Positions 46,530-57,129 of a stretch of DNA of 64,000 bases are shown piece after piece. Under the pieces are notes generated by a model. It was not told where the DNA came from. It saw only the letters and a program-made list of their open reading frames with translations, and ran no database searches. Numbering within the stretch: position 1 is the stretch's first letter; every line of letters starts with the position of its first letter. Where the stretch lies: positions 135,599 through 199,598 of the forward strand of contig WTPW01000315.1 in NCBI GenBank assembly GCA_009809945.1, given 5' to 3'. This DNA comes from Gigaspora margarita. Its lineage: Eukaryota; Glomeromycota; Glomeromycetes; Diversisporales; Gigasporaceae. The position numbers and the translations under genes were made by a program.

Positions 46530-47268
46530 TTCGTGTACATACCCTATAAAAAACTCCATCCGGATATGCACGTGTTTCTATGGAAAAGCACGGTGATCTG
46601 TGGAACGGCCAGAGAACCGGGTTTGCACGTGGGAATTCCGTGTTGGAGCGACTAAAATGGTCCGAATTGGACCGTCTGCCCGGACATTTTGGACCATAAA
46701 TGGACCGGGTTTTGCTGCACTTTACTAAGCCAAAATTCACGGGTTTTGGCACGGTCGAGGTACACGTAAGTTCACATGCATATATTTCTTACGAGTTATA
46801 AGTAAGTGAGTTCGATTAGTTAGAGTATGATATAATTATAAAGGGAGGTAACAAACATGCCTATAGCAAAATTTTGCAAGGAATTTTTTTTGATAAGAAT
46901 TAAAGAGCTTTTTCATAGACGAGATTTTGAGATACAGAGGATTTTTTAAAAAAAGTCGGTGTTTTGAATTTTCGCGTTACACCTGAGCCTGCGATTTTAT
47001 TGTCCATACGAGATACACGTGCCATTTAATACGTCTAATTCCAACTAACGAGCCTATACGTGTCATCCCGAATACGTGCCATTCCGTATAAAAAGCTTAC
47101 ACGCGCCATTCTGGACATGCACAACGTGCCGATATGTATCATTTTAAACACGTGCCATTCCGTGAAGCGTGCATATACGTGCCACTGTACACGTGCCATT
47201 ACAGACTTCTCCGTGCTAAACCGTAACACCACCCGGACCACTTTTTTCATAGGGATACACCCCGTGTA
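46530..47268. mobile_element. TIR element with iterated CACGTGCCATT words
   Basis: Left TACCCTATAAAAAACTCCAT then CCGG (46538 on); right, reverse-complemented, TATCCCTATGAAAAAAGTGG then TCCGG. CGTGTACA occurs just outside both ends and may be an 8-bp target duplication, though the right end has a few extra bases. 46985-47215 contains about nine copies of (A)CACGTGCCATTCCGT-like words at 20-40-bp spacing; 46555-46760 has GC-rich CACGTG and GGACCG words. Non-coding despite short mirrored frames. Confidence 0.55.
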
Positions 47269-47269
47269 C

Positions 47270-48810
47270 AAATAGAAATTCTCATATATATTTTGCTGTA
47301 TTTATTTATTTACCCTTTTTTTTATAGAAAATAATTGAACAATCAACTGAAACAACAAAGGCAAAGATAGACAATAAAGTGATTTTATTTTTATTTTTTT
47401 TATTTTTTTTTTAAAGCGAGAATTTGCTAATATTTTTTTTAAAAAAATTTATATAAACTGTTTATAGAAATCTAATAAACAACTTAAATTGTATAATAAC
47501 AACTACATGTAAATTACATTAAAGAATAAAAGCTCAGACAACTTTATCCACAACCCAAACCTACTAAAGTGATAATAATTATTCATATAGATTTCATTTA
47601 ACTAAAATTTACCTAGATTTGTAAACAACTAGATAAGTTTTAGTCTAGATTTGTATTTATTTTAAAAATAAAGGAAATAGTAAATGTAAGTAATATGTAT
47701 TAAATAATCAATTTGTTAACTTAAAAAGTAAGTTGTAAATTTGTTAAATTTTTGAGTAACAAATTTATGGAAAGTTAAAAGGTTAAGTAATATAGAGAGA
47801 TTTAATTTTGATTTTAAAAGATAGATTTGCCAAAATTCCTGAATTCTATAGAAATATTAAGTTAATATTTTTGTATTTAACTGTTTTAGTTTTGGTTATA
47901 TCTAAAGCAAGTAAATCAAAATTGGTTTGTTAGTTTGAAATATCTTTAGAATTGTTTGGTAAATTTATTGATTGCATTTTTTAGATTTGATTATAAGGCT
48001 TATTTTTGTAAGTCTAGAGTTTTAGAGATGTATTAAACTGTAGATTTGTTTTGTTATTAGATTTTTGAATTTTTTGATAGTATGTTAGATAGTATATTTA
48101 AATTAAATAAAAAGGAATTAGAACAAGATTGTAGAAAACTTGTATTGCGTATTTTTTGGCTAAGGTGTTATATTTTGGGTTATATTTGAGGTTATATTAT
48201 CTAAAATAAATAGATCAATAGAAGAATTTAGTGTAGTAATATTAAATTTATAGATAATAAATTTTACTAATTGGCTAAGGTATAAATTTTGAATATTGGA
48301 TTTAAATTGTATAATTGTTGGTTTGAATAATAAATAAAATTATAGTAAGCATAACTCTAGTTAGAATTTAAGAATCATTTTGTATAGTATAGATTTTTGT
48401 AATTCTTCTCTAAGATTGAGACCAATGATTTTTTTTTGTAGCAACTTTGAAATAGGCTTTAAATAGAATTAAGTTATTTATAATATATATAATAGTAGCT
48501 TATTTATTACTAATTTTGGAACAAACTAATCATTTTCAAAATTAGATATAATATAGCACAAATATTTGTTTTGTTAGTACTTTAACAACAAGATTTTCTT
48601 GAAAAATTTTACTAATATCTAATATAATTTAACTAATATCTAATTTTAACTCTAAATCTAATTCTAATCTTAATAAAAATTTTAAAAATTTTATTACAAC
48701 CTTATAGATAATCATATTATATATGTGCTAATTAACTTTATTCTTAAAACATATTTAAAAAACTCTATATAGAATTTGTTAATATATTGCTTATATTGTT
48801 AATATCTCTT
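47270..48810. other. No gene; AT-rich with T-runs
   Basis: T-runs at 47380-47415 and scattered degenerate CTAATTCTAATCTT tracts at 48630-48680. No termini, RNA genes or exons supported. Confidence 0.35.
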
Positions 48811-49247
48811 TTGCTTAAGTGACAATCATTTCACTAACAATCACTTCACAAACACCCATTTCACTAACAAATTATTTACTATCATTTCACCAAAACTCAT
48901 TTTACTGACAAAGTAATTCTGGCCATTCTCATTAGATTAGGATCAGCAGCATTGGCACTTGGTATATGTTCATATTTTTTAAAAAATTTGAACTATGTCC
49001 AAACCTATATGTCCATGTCCATAAATTACTATGTCCATATCTGTCCATATTATTTTTAATATGTCCAAATGTCCATATTGGCCAACATTGAGGATCAGAG
49101 TAGGGTCAGGATAAAATTAGTGTTAAAGTTAGTGTGCTTTATAAAATAAACTTGTCAGTAAAATGAGCTGTTGGTAAAATGAACTTGTCAATGAATAATT
49201 TGTTAGTAAAATAGGTATTTGTAAAGTGATTGCAGTAAAATAATATG
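48811..49247. mobile_element. Long-TIR MITE with TTTTACTGACA repeats, copy 2, interrupted
   Basis: Aligns with 22645-22926: left arm to TTTTACTGACAAAGTAATTC, right arm with CATTTTACTGAC-type words, outer AACAATCACTTCAC. The core (AGTGTTAAAGTTAGTGTGC) is the complement of the CTAACTTTAACCCTAA core of copy 1. Interrupted by a 144-bp hAT-like element. Confidence 0.6.
48947..49090. mobile_element. 144-bp hAT-like micro-MITE with ATGTCCATA repeats
   Basis: Perfect 8-bp duplications AGGATCAG at 48939-48946 and 49091-49098. Ends CAGCATTGGCAC (left) and CAATGTTGGCCA (right, reverse-complemented). The interior is dominated by (TA)TGTCCATA words. Too short to code. Removing it restores the host MITE. 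Confidence 0.85.
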
Positions 49248-49375
49248 GACAACTTTTGCTTTGTTTGTCAAATTGTAAAGTTTTTAAAAAAATACAAAAT
49301 ATAGATTGGTATAAAAAATAAAAAATTTAGTACTAAATATATTTATAGAAATAGATAAATTAAATGAAAAAGAAG

Positions 49376-49956
49376 AGGACCCAAATATTTCTGATATAGG
49401 TCATGACTGGATTTTGGCAGGACCCCAAACATCTATTACAGAGATTATACATTACACATTTTAGCAAAAAACACAAAATTTGGGAAGCAAAAAACAAGTT
49501 TTGAAAATTATCTTGGCATCCAGTGGTCCAATTTGAATGAACTTTTTTCTAAAATAAAGCTCTCAGTGAGACGCATCTAACAAAAAAAAATTCATTCAAT
49601 TCTAATCACCGGATTAAAAGTTATTTAAACAAATGTAGTTGTTTGTCATTTTTAGCAAATTAGGTCAAACCCCAGTTATGACCTATATGAGAGATGCCTG
49701 GGGTCATATTTTGGCCAATTTCAAAATAAATTGCTAAAAACTAAAAATTTATATTTTTTTAAATATCTTAGAAACCAGTAATCAGCATTGAATAAACTTT
49801 TTTAAAAGATATATCTTACTTTAAGCTTTTATTTAAAAAATGTTCATTTAAATTGGGCTACTAGATGCTAATATAATTACAAAAAATACTATTTTTTGCT
49901 TATTGATTTTGCTAAACACATAAGGTATGACCTCTGAACTATATATCCAGGGTCCT
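49376..49956. mobile_element. MITE of the AGGACCCCAGACATC family, host of a nested sibling
   Basis: Left AGGACCCAAATATTTCTGAT; right, reverse-complemented, AGGACCCTGGATATATAGTT followed by CAGAGGTCATACC. Flanks AAAAGAAG and AAAGCAAG agree at 6 of 8. About 284 bp once the nested copy and its duplication are removed, the usual length of the family. More diverged than the inner copy, hence older. Confidence 0.75.
49419..49707. mobile_element. 289-bp MITE of the same family, nested
   Basis: Perfect 8-bp duplications ATTTTGGC at 49411-49418 and 49708-49715. Left AGGACCCCAAACATCTATTA; right, reverse-complemented, ATGACCCCAGGCATCTCTCA. The interior matches 28416-28707 throughout. Confidence 0.85.
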
Positions 49957-50537
49957 AAAGCAAGGTATTTAAATTACATAAAATACAAATAGTTACTTGA
50001 AAAGAGTTTTTTATATTTGTTTTTATTTATACAAGTATATAAATAATAATAGTATTTTTATTTAATTAGTAATTAAAGAGATTGTAAAGAATTTTTTTTC
50101 AGCTTTGACAAGTTTGCTCTAATTTATTAAAAAAATGTATTACTATGCTGTATAATAAACTAATTATACTAGGTAAATGCATAGCATTATTTGTCCAGAG
50201 CTATATATTTATATAAATAAAATAATTTTATTTTTTACTATATAGTATATATGATAATAACTTTTGATCTACTAGTCCATTTTGATTGATTTAACTCCCA
50301 AAATGCTCATCTCAATGATACAATTCTAACAAAACCAAAATTATTAAAATTTAATTATAGGATTCCAAGCTCATTCAACTTTTGTGTAATTCTAATAGTG
50401 ATTTTTAAAATCACTAAGAAAAGTTCTTTAACATTGAATAACTTTGATCCATTAGCCTGTTTTTAATGATTTAACTATCAAAATGTTTATCTCAGTAAGA
50501 CAATTCTAACAAGCCCAAAATTGTTAAATTCCAATTA
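49957..50537. repeat. AT-rich flank with near-palindromic dispersed repeats
   Basis: Two units (50265-50395 and 50445-50530) contain TTTGATCTACTAGTCCATTT, CAAAATGCTCATCTCAATGA and AATTCTAACAAAACCAAAAT-type blocks. The second is cut at CCAATTA by the PIF-like element and resumes as TTACAGGATCCCAAGATT at 56577. Confidence 0.5.
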
Positions 50538-52874
50538 GAGCTGTGACAGATATTATGTAATATCATTTACTATGAGAGTACCCCTCCCCATGTAAGATAA
50601 TTCTAATTGATTGATTTTAAAAAAATTTTAATTATCAAAATTTTTTACTAATAGATTATAATTTTGGTTCTAATAAGCTTATTAAAATATAATTATATAT
50701 TGAAATAATATATTTTTTGGTGCTAAAAAGCTTTACTTAGAGCTAAAAGCTATAATTCATTAGCACAATTTTGCATAATGCAGGATTTTTTATATTTTTA
50801 TTAATAAAAATATAGAAAATTTAGTATTATGCACAATTTTACTAATGAATTATAAATTTTGACTCTAAGTAAACTTGTTCAGCACCAAAAAATACATTAT
50901 TTTAGTATATATTCTTTTAATTTTTTTTACAATTTCAAATAAAGATGGACAAAATTGCATTATTGATAAAAATTTACTAATTTTACTCATCTTCATTTCT
51001 AAACTTAAAAAATCAAATAACTATATGCCAAAATAATGTAGTATTTAGTGCTGAACAATTTTACTTAGAGCTTAAAGTTATAATTCATTAGTAAAATTTT
51101 GCATTATGCTGAATTTTCTATATTTTTATTAATAAAAAAATATAGAAAATTCTGTATTATGCAAAATTTTACTAATGAATTATAACTTTAAGCTCTAAGT
51201 AAAATTGTTTAGCACTAAATACTAGATTATTTCAGCATATAATTATTTGATTTTTGAATTCAGGAATGAAGATAAGTAAAATTAGTAAATTTTTATCAAA
51301 AATGCAATTTTGCCCATCTTTATTTGAAATTGTAAAAAAAATTAAAAGAATTTATACTAAAATAATGTAAATTTTTGTGCTGAACAAGTTTACTTATAGT
51401 CAAATTTATAATTCATTAGTAAATTTGTGCATAATTCTAAATTTTCTATATTTTTATTAATAGAAATATTGAAAATTCTACACAATGTAAAATTGTGCTA
51501 ATGAATCATAACTTTTAACTTTAAGTAAACTTTTTCAGTACCAAAAATATGTTATTTTAGTATATATATTTTTTAGTTTCTTAATTTTTCAAATAAAGCT
51601 GAGCAATATTATATTTTTGATAAAAATTTACAATTTTACTTATCTTTATTTCTAAATTTAAAAAAAATAAATAAAAATATGCTAAAATAATATATTTTGT
51701 GGCCTCAAACAAGTTTATTTAGAGCTTAAACTTATAATTCATTAGTAAAATCTATATATAAGGGAAAGTTTTCAGCAGGCGCTCTGATTGGCCTGAAAGA
51801 GGGGGGGATAAAGATCTTGAAGATAAGGTATGGTGATGAATAAGCATTTTAATCAGCTGGCAGAACCTGCACTAAATAGAATTGATAAAAATTTAGAGAT
51901 AAGGCTGGGTGTTGAGTAAGCATTAGGTCGAAACAAGATAAGTATCAAATTAGAGGTTAGTAAAGATATGGCGATAAAGTTTGTTCTAATTCCAGTGCAA
52001 ACTAGATTTTTTATACCTGATCAACACTTATCTGTTATGATCTACACTAATTTAGCACCGTTGATTTTGCTTATCACTCCAGCCTCTGATGATCCATTTG
52101 CGCAATGCAGTCACGCTAAACCAGGAACAGATGATAAACTAATAGACACAAAATAATGTCTAGGGGCATTGTTTGAATAATGGCCAGGATTAAACTTAAT
52201 TCGATCAAAATTCAAAATTATACTTTTGGGAGTTATTTCGAATTTATAAGAAAAGACTAATTTAGAAATGTTGAATATTCTTATGTAGATAGTATCGAAA
52301 TCAGATACTTGCAGCTGATTTGAATAAATATCGATATGACACGCAATGCATTCATAACATATTTAGTTTAGTGCAATTCTGAAAGACTAAAAGGATAGTG
52401 ATCATCATGCACTTTTAATTGAGACAAAAGTTTTTAGTTAATCAAATTTCATAAGATAGTACTATGTAATGCATATCGTGATGATCAAGTGCAGAAAATC
52501 ACGTTTTTACTGTATTTAATGCATTACCCAATAAGGTAGCTGTGTGATGCTGTCATGCAAAACCAGGAACGGAAGAATCAGTAGATCATATTAGAAGTTT
52601 TAAAAAATGTAATATTTTAACAGTTTATTAATACTAACTAATAAATTATGTATACCTTAGTTTACATGTGTATTTTACAGAGTTGGCATATAACTAGGTC
52701 ACATTAATAAATTTGAAATGAGTCGTATGAATTCATTAATTATATTAGTAGTTTAATTGGTTTATTGTTTAATTATGTTTAAAAGCTTAACTTATTCAGT
52801 ATGATAATGAAATATAATATAGGAAGCATTTTATATAGAGAACAAAGTTGTAAATAGCATTAGTAAATATTATA

Positions 52875-52902
52875 AAATATATATATATATATATATATAT
52901 AT
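52875..52902. repeat. (AT)n microsatellite
   Basis: About 13 uninterrupted AT units inside the Helitron. Confidence 0.9.
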
Positions 52903-53743
52903 TTAGAAATTAAACAGTATATAAATAGACAAAACCAGTATTACTATTGAAATTTGGGAGAGTGTCAGATTAGAGGGCCAGATTTAGGTTAGCGATAGTG
53001 AACAAGAGAAGGAATACATAGGGTTGGGTTTATAAATATAACGAAATAGGATTCACGAACAATACAAAAATAAATGAAAGCCAAGAGATACGATAAATAA
53101 ACATTCATTAAGAAAACTTTATTATTATAGAGAAATTATTTAGATAATATCTAATGCTATCTAATACCTCATTCTTGCTCTCTCTATTATGTATAAGGGA
53201 CAAAAACCTCTCAATACACAAAGAGCGAACACATCGGACTTATATACATTTGTAATCTATATAAATTATTTATACCAATCAATTGTCAGTTTAACTTCCT
53301 TCTGCCTTACACAATCAATTCGTCATTGAGATACGACAACTAAAAGTCTAATTGCCCTTCAACACCTATAAACTTGATCGTAATATTACTTTGCATAAGG
53401 GGCAAGACGATAATATTTAAACGTTTCATATTCATTCATTCCTAAAAGAAGCGATAATAATTTATACATAATTGATCTGTGTACAAAAGCGATGGCATGA
53501 TNATTATTAATATANACATTCGACGCATCANGATAGNTTTAATTAATTGTAGAACNCCAAGGATATCTAAATNAGGTAATAGGAGTAACACGTGTTACAG
53601 AGGTACAATTGAAAGGTTTAAAGATGATCGAATGTAACAATGATCGATCAAATAAAGCATGGGCAAAATAAGGAAATGCTGTGATTTTTGGGCGCAGAAA
53701 TTTATAATAACACCGGTAAGATAAGAAATAAATTAAATAAAAT

Positions 53744-54309
53744 GAGGCACAACTTAAAACTTTAAATACTTACTTAAAATAGTCCTTTTGAAGGGATAAT
53801 CATATACGAATGCACTTATGTACTTACGAAAGCCATATCAAACCAGTTTAATATAAAATGCAAATCTGACCATCGCATTCCACAATGTTATGAAAAATAT
53901 AACCAATCAAAGAACCGTATTTGTTCACATCATTTCACTCTTTAGATAACCATGCACTCCGTTACTGGTATAAAACAGAATTTTGACGCGAGCAAAAAAA
54001 AAAATTATTACTGTAACCACATACCGGAACCCCTTAAACATCAACCCCTACATGATAAACAGGCACGAAACGTAAACCCAAAATACTCACTTAAAATAGT
54101 CCCCTTTGCAGGGACAATCACGCACGAATAGCATGTACATATGTAAAAAAGTCATACCAAACCGGTTCAACATAAAAAGCAAATCCGGAACATTGCATTC
54201 CACAATGTCATGTGAAAATATAACCAATCAAAGAACCATATTTGTTCACAACATTTCACTCTTCAGATAACCATGTACTTCATATTTCATACTCCGCTCC
54301 TGGTATTAG
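53744..54309. repeat. Direct duplication of about 240 bp at 316-bp spacing, in Helitron
   Basis: Copy 1 (53744-53972) and copy 2 (54060-54309) share AACCAATCAAAGAACC, CATTCCACAATGT and TTTGTTCACA. Many differences are C/T or G/A, often where copy 2 has CG (for example ACCGGTTCAA against ACCAGTTTAA), consistent with CpG decay in copy 1. No frame is conserved. Confidence 0.75.
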
Positions 54310-54611
54310 TATGAGATTTTGCGACTATCGGTTGGGAGAGCAATCGTGAATATCAGGTCCAATTTAGCTCCAATGGTTCACTTTGGTTTAAATTTATAGT
54401 GATAGTACACGGCTTTATGATGTCATGAGAATATATTAATCTGGATCAGAGTTATCACTTAACTAAATCAATCTACGTGATTGGTTTAAATAAGATGTAT
54501 ATGATGTAATTAATTAAGCATCAGGTAATTTATTATAATAACATTAATAAAGACTATGCTAAAACTAAGTAATGACAAAATAATATAATAAAACTAAACT
54601 TCTACACTATG

Positions 54612-54799
54612 AGAAAACTGTTTATTAAAAAAAAGTAATGCCTTGACTTTCATTGTTTATATCCTGATGAATTTTGGAAGCAAATCTTATGATTTATTAG
54701 CCAAAAGAAAACTGATTATTAAAAAAAAGTAATGCTTTGACTTTCATTGTTTATATCCCGATGAATTTTGAAGCAATTCTCATGATTTATTAGTCATAA
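54612..54799. repeat. Tandem duplication, 95-bp unit, in Helitron
   Basis: GAAAACTGTTTATTAAAAAA begins copy 1 and GAAAACTGATTATTAAAAAA begins copy 2 at 54707. Both contain TTTGACTTTCATTGTTTATA-like and GATGAATTTTG blocks. A weaker inverted copy follows at 54840-54900. Confidence 0.8.
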
Positions 54800-55246
54800 G
54801 AAAGCTTAAGATCTAAACTTTCTTTTAACTATTAAATTATGAAAATAGTTTCAAAATTTATCGAGATATGGGCATCAAAAATTAAGGCATTAATTTTTTT
54901 TGAAATGTCAATCTGCTTGATTTCTATTAACAGCAGCCTATATAACTACTTCAACTTCGATCATATTAGCAAATTTGTGTAATTTAAAAACTCTTAAGCC
55001 ATAACTCTGGTCAAATTTGCAAATCATTCAGTGAGTTTCGAAGTTAATAATTTCAAATCAGTTTGCAAATTTAACTAGAGCTATGGCTTATGAGTATTTC
55101 TATTTATTAAAATTCTACAAATCCATTAATATTATAATTAGTTTTGTTTGTTTTTTAGACAGGTATTATTATTGTTCACTATATAGCTAATAACTATATA
55201 ATATCTAAATATATTTATCTAAACTTAATCATAGATATTTGCTATT

Positions 55247-55440
55247 TAATTTTATTTATTCATAATAATTATTAATACATGAGTATTGAAAATGTTTATC
55301 AATCTTAATTTTATTTATTCATAATAATTATTGATATATGAGTATTGAAAATGTTTATCAATTTTAATTTTATTTATTCATAATAATTATTGATACATGA
55401 GTATTGATACATGAGTATTGAAAATGTTTATCAATCTAAG
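55247..55440. repeat. Tandem repeat, three 59-bp units, in Helitron
   Basis: Units start TAATTTTATTTATTCATAAT at 55247, 55306 and 55365. The third carries an extra copy of ATACATGAGTATTG. Near identity indicates a recent expansion. Confidence 0.85.
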
Positions 55441-55501
55441 TATTCAAAGCAAACCATTCAAGTTTATAAATATTTACTATATTATTTTATTTGAAATCTT
55501 A

Positions 55502-55708
55502 TTTGTAACATGCTGTTATACATTTATTTGTAACATCCCATAAGGCCAAATTAATGTTAAAGTAGGTTAAGTTAGGGTTAAAAACAAGATTAATACAGAA
55601 TTGTAAGAGGATCATTTTTTGTTAGAAGTGCAATAGGTATTATCTTAGTAAAATTTTGAGTTATAAATAAAGGCTGTTACAAATAAGTGTGTAACAGGCT
55701 GTTACAAA
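55502..55708. mobile_element. 207-bp TA-flanked MITE, TTTGTAACAGCCTG family, inside Helitron
   Basis: TIR TTTGTAACATGCTGTTATAC (left) and TTTGTAACAGCCTGTTACAC (right, reverse-complemented); TA at 55500-55501 and 55709-55710. It aligns in inverse orientation with 59428-59635 (208 bp), including ATTGTAAGAGGATCATTTTT. The core carries GTTAAGTTAGGGTTAAAA. Confidence 0.85.
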
Positions 55709-56261
55709 TAGACTCATCCTTATTGAATAATATAAATTGTATTTACACTTATTTTAAAAAATTTTACCTTTTAATATATTAAACTTTGCACTTTCATAAA
55801 TAATATATTTATTTAAACCTCTTAACAAGATAATTAAATTTTTTTAAAAACTTTGCTAACTGCCATTAAATTTTTTTTATGATTTATCTATTTATATTTA
55901 CTCTATAATCATAACATGTATATACAATTATTATTCTAACAAATATAATAACTCCACTCTTTCTTAAAAAACTATAATATATTCTAATTAAATAAAAAGT
56001 AAACTTCAAATTGCAAAATTCATATAAAAAACTTATATCCATCTAATTCAACAATTTAATAAACTGCATATTAAGCAGTAAAAATTATATGAATTTTTTT
56101 AAAATTTCTTTAATATTACTAGAAATACAAATAAAATTGAATTTTGTATTATTGAATCCTTTTTATATAAAATCAAAATAAGTAACATCAAATGCTATAC
56201 CTCACATATACATACCATTACTAATTAAATTCTAACTGAAATTTTTAAATCTCACATACTA

Positions 56262-56278
56262 CTGTGGCAAAGCCACGG
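56262..56278 (+). terminator. Helitron 3' stem-loop (rolling-circle termination)
   Basis: CTGTGGCAAAGCCACGG: stem GTGGC/GCCAC plus a T-G wobble and an outer C-G pair, loop AAA, ending close to the terminal CTAG at 56287-56290. Confidence 0.85.
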
Positions 56279-56576
56279 GTTATTCGCTAGTTTTGTATAA
56301 TACTGAATTTTCTATATTTTTATTAATAAAAATATAAAAACTTTAGCATTAGCAAAATTTTAGTAATGAAATATACATTTGACTACTAAAAAAAACTTTC
56401 TTAGCACTCAAAATACATTATTTCAATATATAATTATATTTTGAGTAAGCTTATTTAATGCCAAAAATTATAATCTATTAGTAATATATTATTCTTTATA
56501 TATATTATATATGTGTAATGTAAGACTTTGGCTTACCCCATCCCTCTATAATATTATGTAATATCTATCACAGCCC

Positions 56577-57125
56577 TTACAGGATCCCAAGATTGATAAA
56601 AATTTGACAATTATTTAATCAAAAATGGTTTTATATATAAAAACTAATAATTGTCTAACAATACCAATCTTCATCAATCTTGGGATCCTGAATTAGAATT
56701 TAATAATTTTGGTCTTGTTAGAATTGTCTCACTGAGACAAACATTTTGGTAGCTAAATCATTCAAAACAGGCTAGTGGATCAAGACTTATTCGATGTTAA
56801 ATAAATTTACAAAACTTGAAAAATCTTGGGATCCTGTGATTAGATTTTAACAATTTTGAGCTAGTTAGAATCATCTCATTGAGACAAAAATTTTGGTAGT
56901 AAAATCATCCAAAATGGACCAGCGAATCAAAGTTATTATCAATTCTATAAATTGGTATATATGACCAATTAAAAATAGTTTAACAATCATGTGAGTGGAC
57001 AGACAAAAATGAAAAATTACTTTTGATATTTTAATATGTGAAGCATCAAGAAAGTAACTTTTGTATTATAATGCAGAGAAATTAAAGGTCCTTTGCTTCG
57101 CTCTGGACAATAAAAAGTTAATAGA
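56577..57125. repeat. Near-palindromic dispersed repeats
   Basis: 56580-56950 contains three units of the GGATCCCAAGATT...TAACAATTTTGAGCTAGTTA type in alternating orientation, one an inverted pair around 56630. Beyond 56960 nothing was recognised. Confidence 0.4.
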
Positions 57126-57129
57126 CTAG

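Larger units (their letters stand above)
51751..56290 (+). mobile_element. 4,540-bp non-autonomous Helitron
   Basis: Starts TCTATATATAAGGGAAAG directly after an A (51750) and ends CGCTAG directly before a T (56291), the A/T target of Helitrons, with no target duplication. Joining the flanks recreates the satellite sequence AGTAAAATTTTG exactly. A stem-loop (GTGGC-AAA-GCCAC, extended by wobble) sits 10 bases before the terminal CTAG, the classic 3' rolling-circle termination signal. No Rep/helicase frame is present, so it depends on an autonomous partner. The interior is GC-richer than the host, with several duplicated blocks and possibly captured host sequence. Confidence 0.92.
50700..56500. 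repeat. Satellite array 3 (split by Helitron), period 326-328 bp
   Basis: TTAA centres of the TTTTTATTAATAAAA palindrome lie at 50801, 51129, 51457 and, beyond the Helitron, 56323. The last equals 51783 after removing 4,540 bp, so spacings are 328, 328 and 326. Units keep GTGCTGAACAAGTTTACTTA and ATTCATTAGTAAAATTTT; the second palindrome has diverged to CATCTTCATTT / ATTGATAAAAATTTACTAAT. Confidence 0.9.
50538..56576. mobile_element. PIF/Harbinger-like element carrying satellite array 3 and a Helitron
   Basis: Left GAGCTGTGACAGATATTATG; right, reverse-complemented, GGGCTGTGATAGATATTACA; both continue TAATAT. The 3-bp duplication TTA lies at 50535-50537 and 56577-56579, and the flanking dispersed repeat is cleanly rejoined across it. 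The ends match the 152-bp MITE at 18471-18622. Without the 4,540-bp Helitron it is 1,499 bp and consists mostly of double-palindromic units. Non-coding. Confidence 0.8.

Noticed and set aside
47035..47275. Two short frames on opposite strands in the CACGTG-rich element
   Set aside because: Products of the iterated CACGTGCC words; no family resemblance.
51968..52156. 62-residue frame in the Helitron
   Set aside because: Too short, no Rep/helicase motif; part of it recurs as a degraded duplicate near 52530-52590 without a frame.
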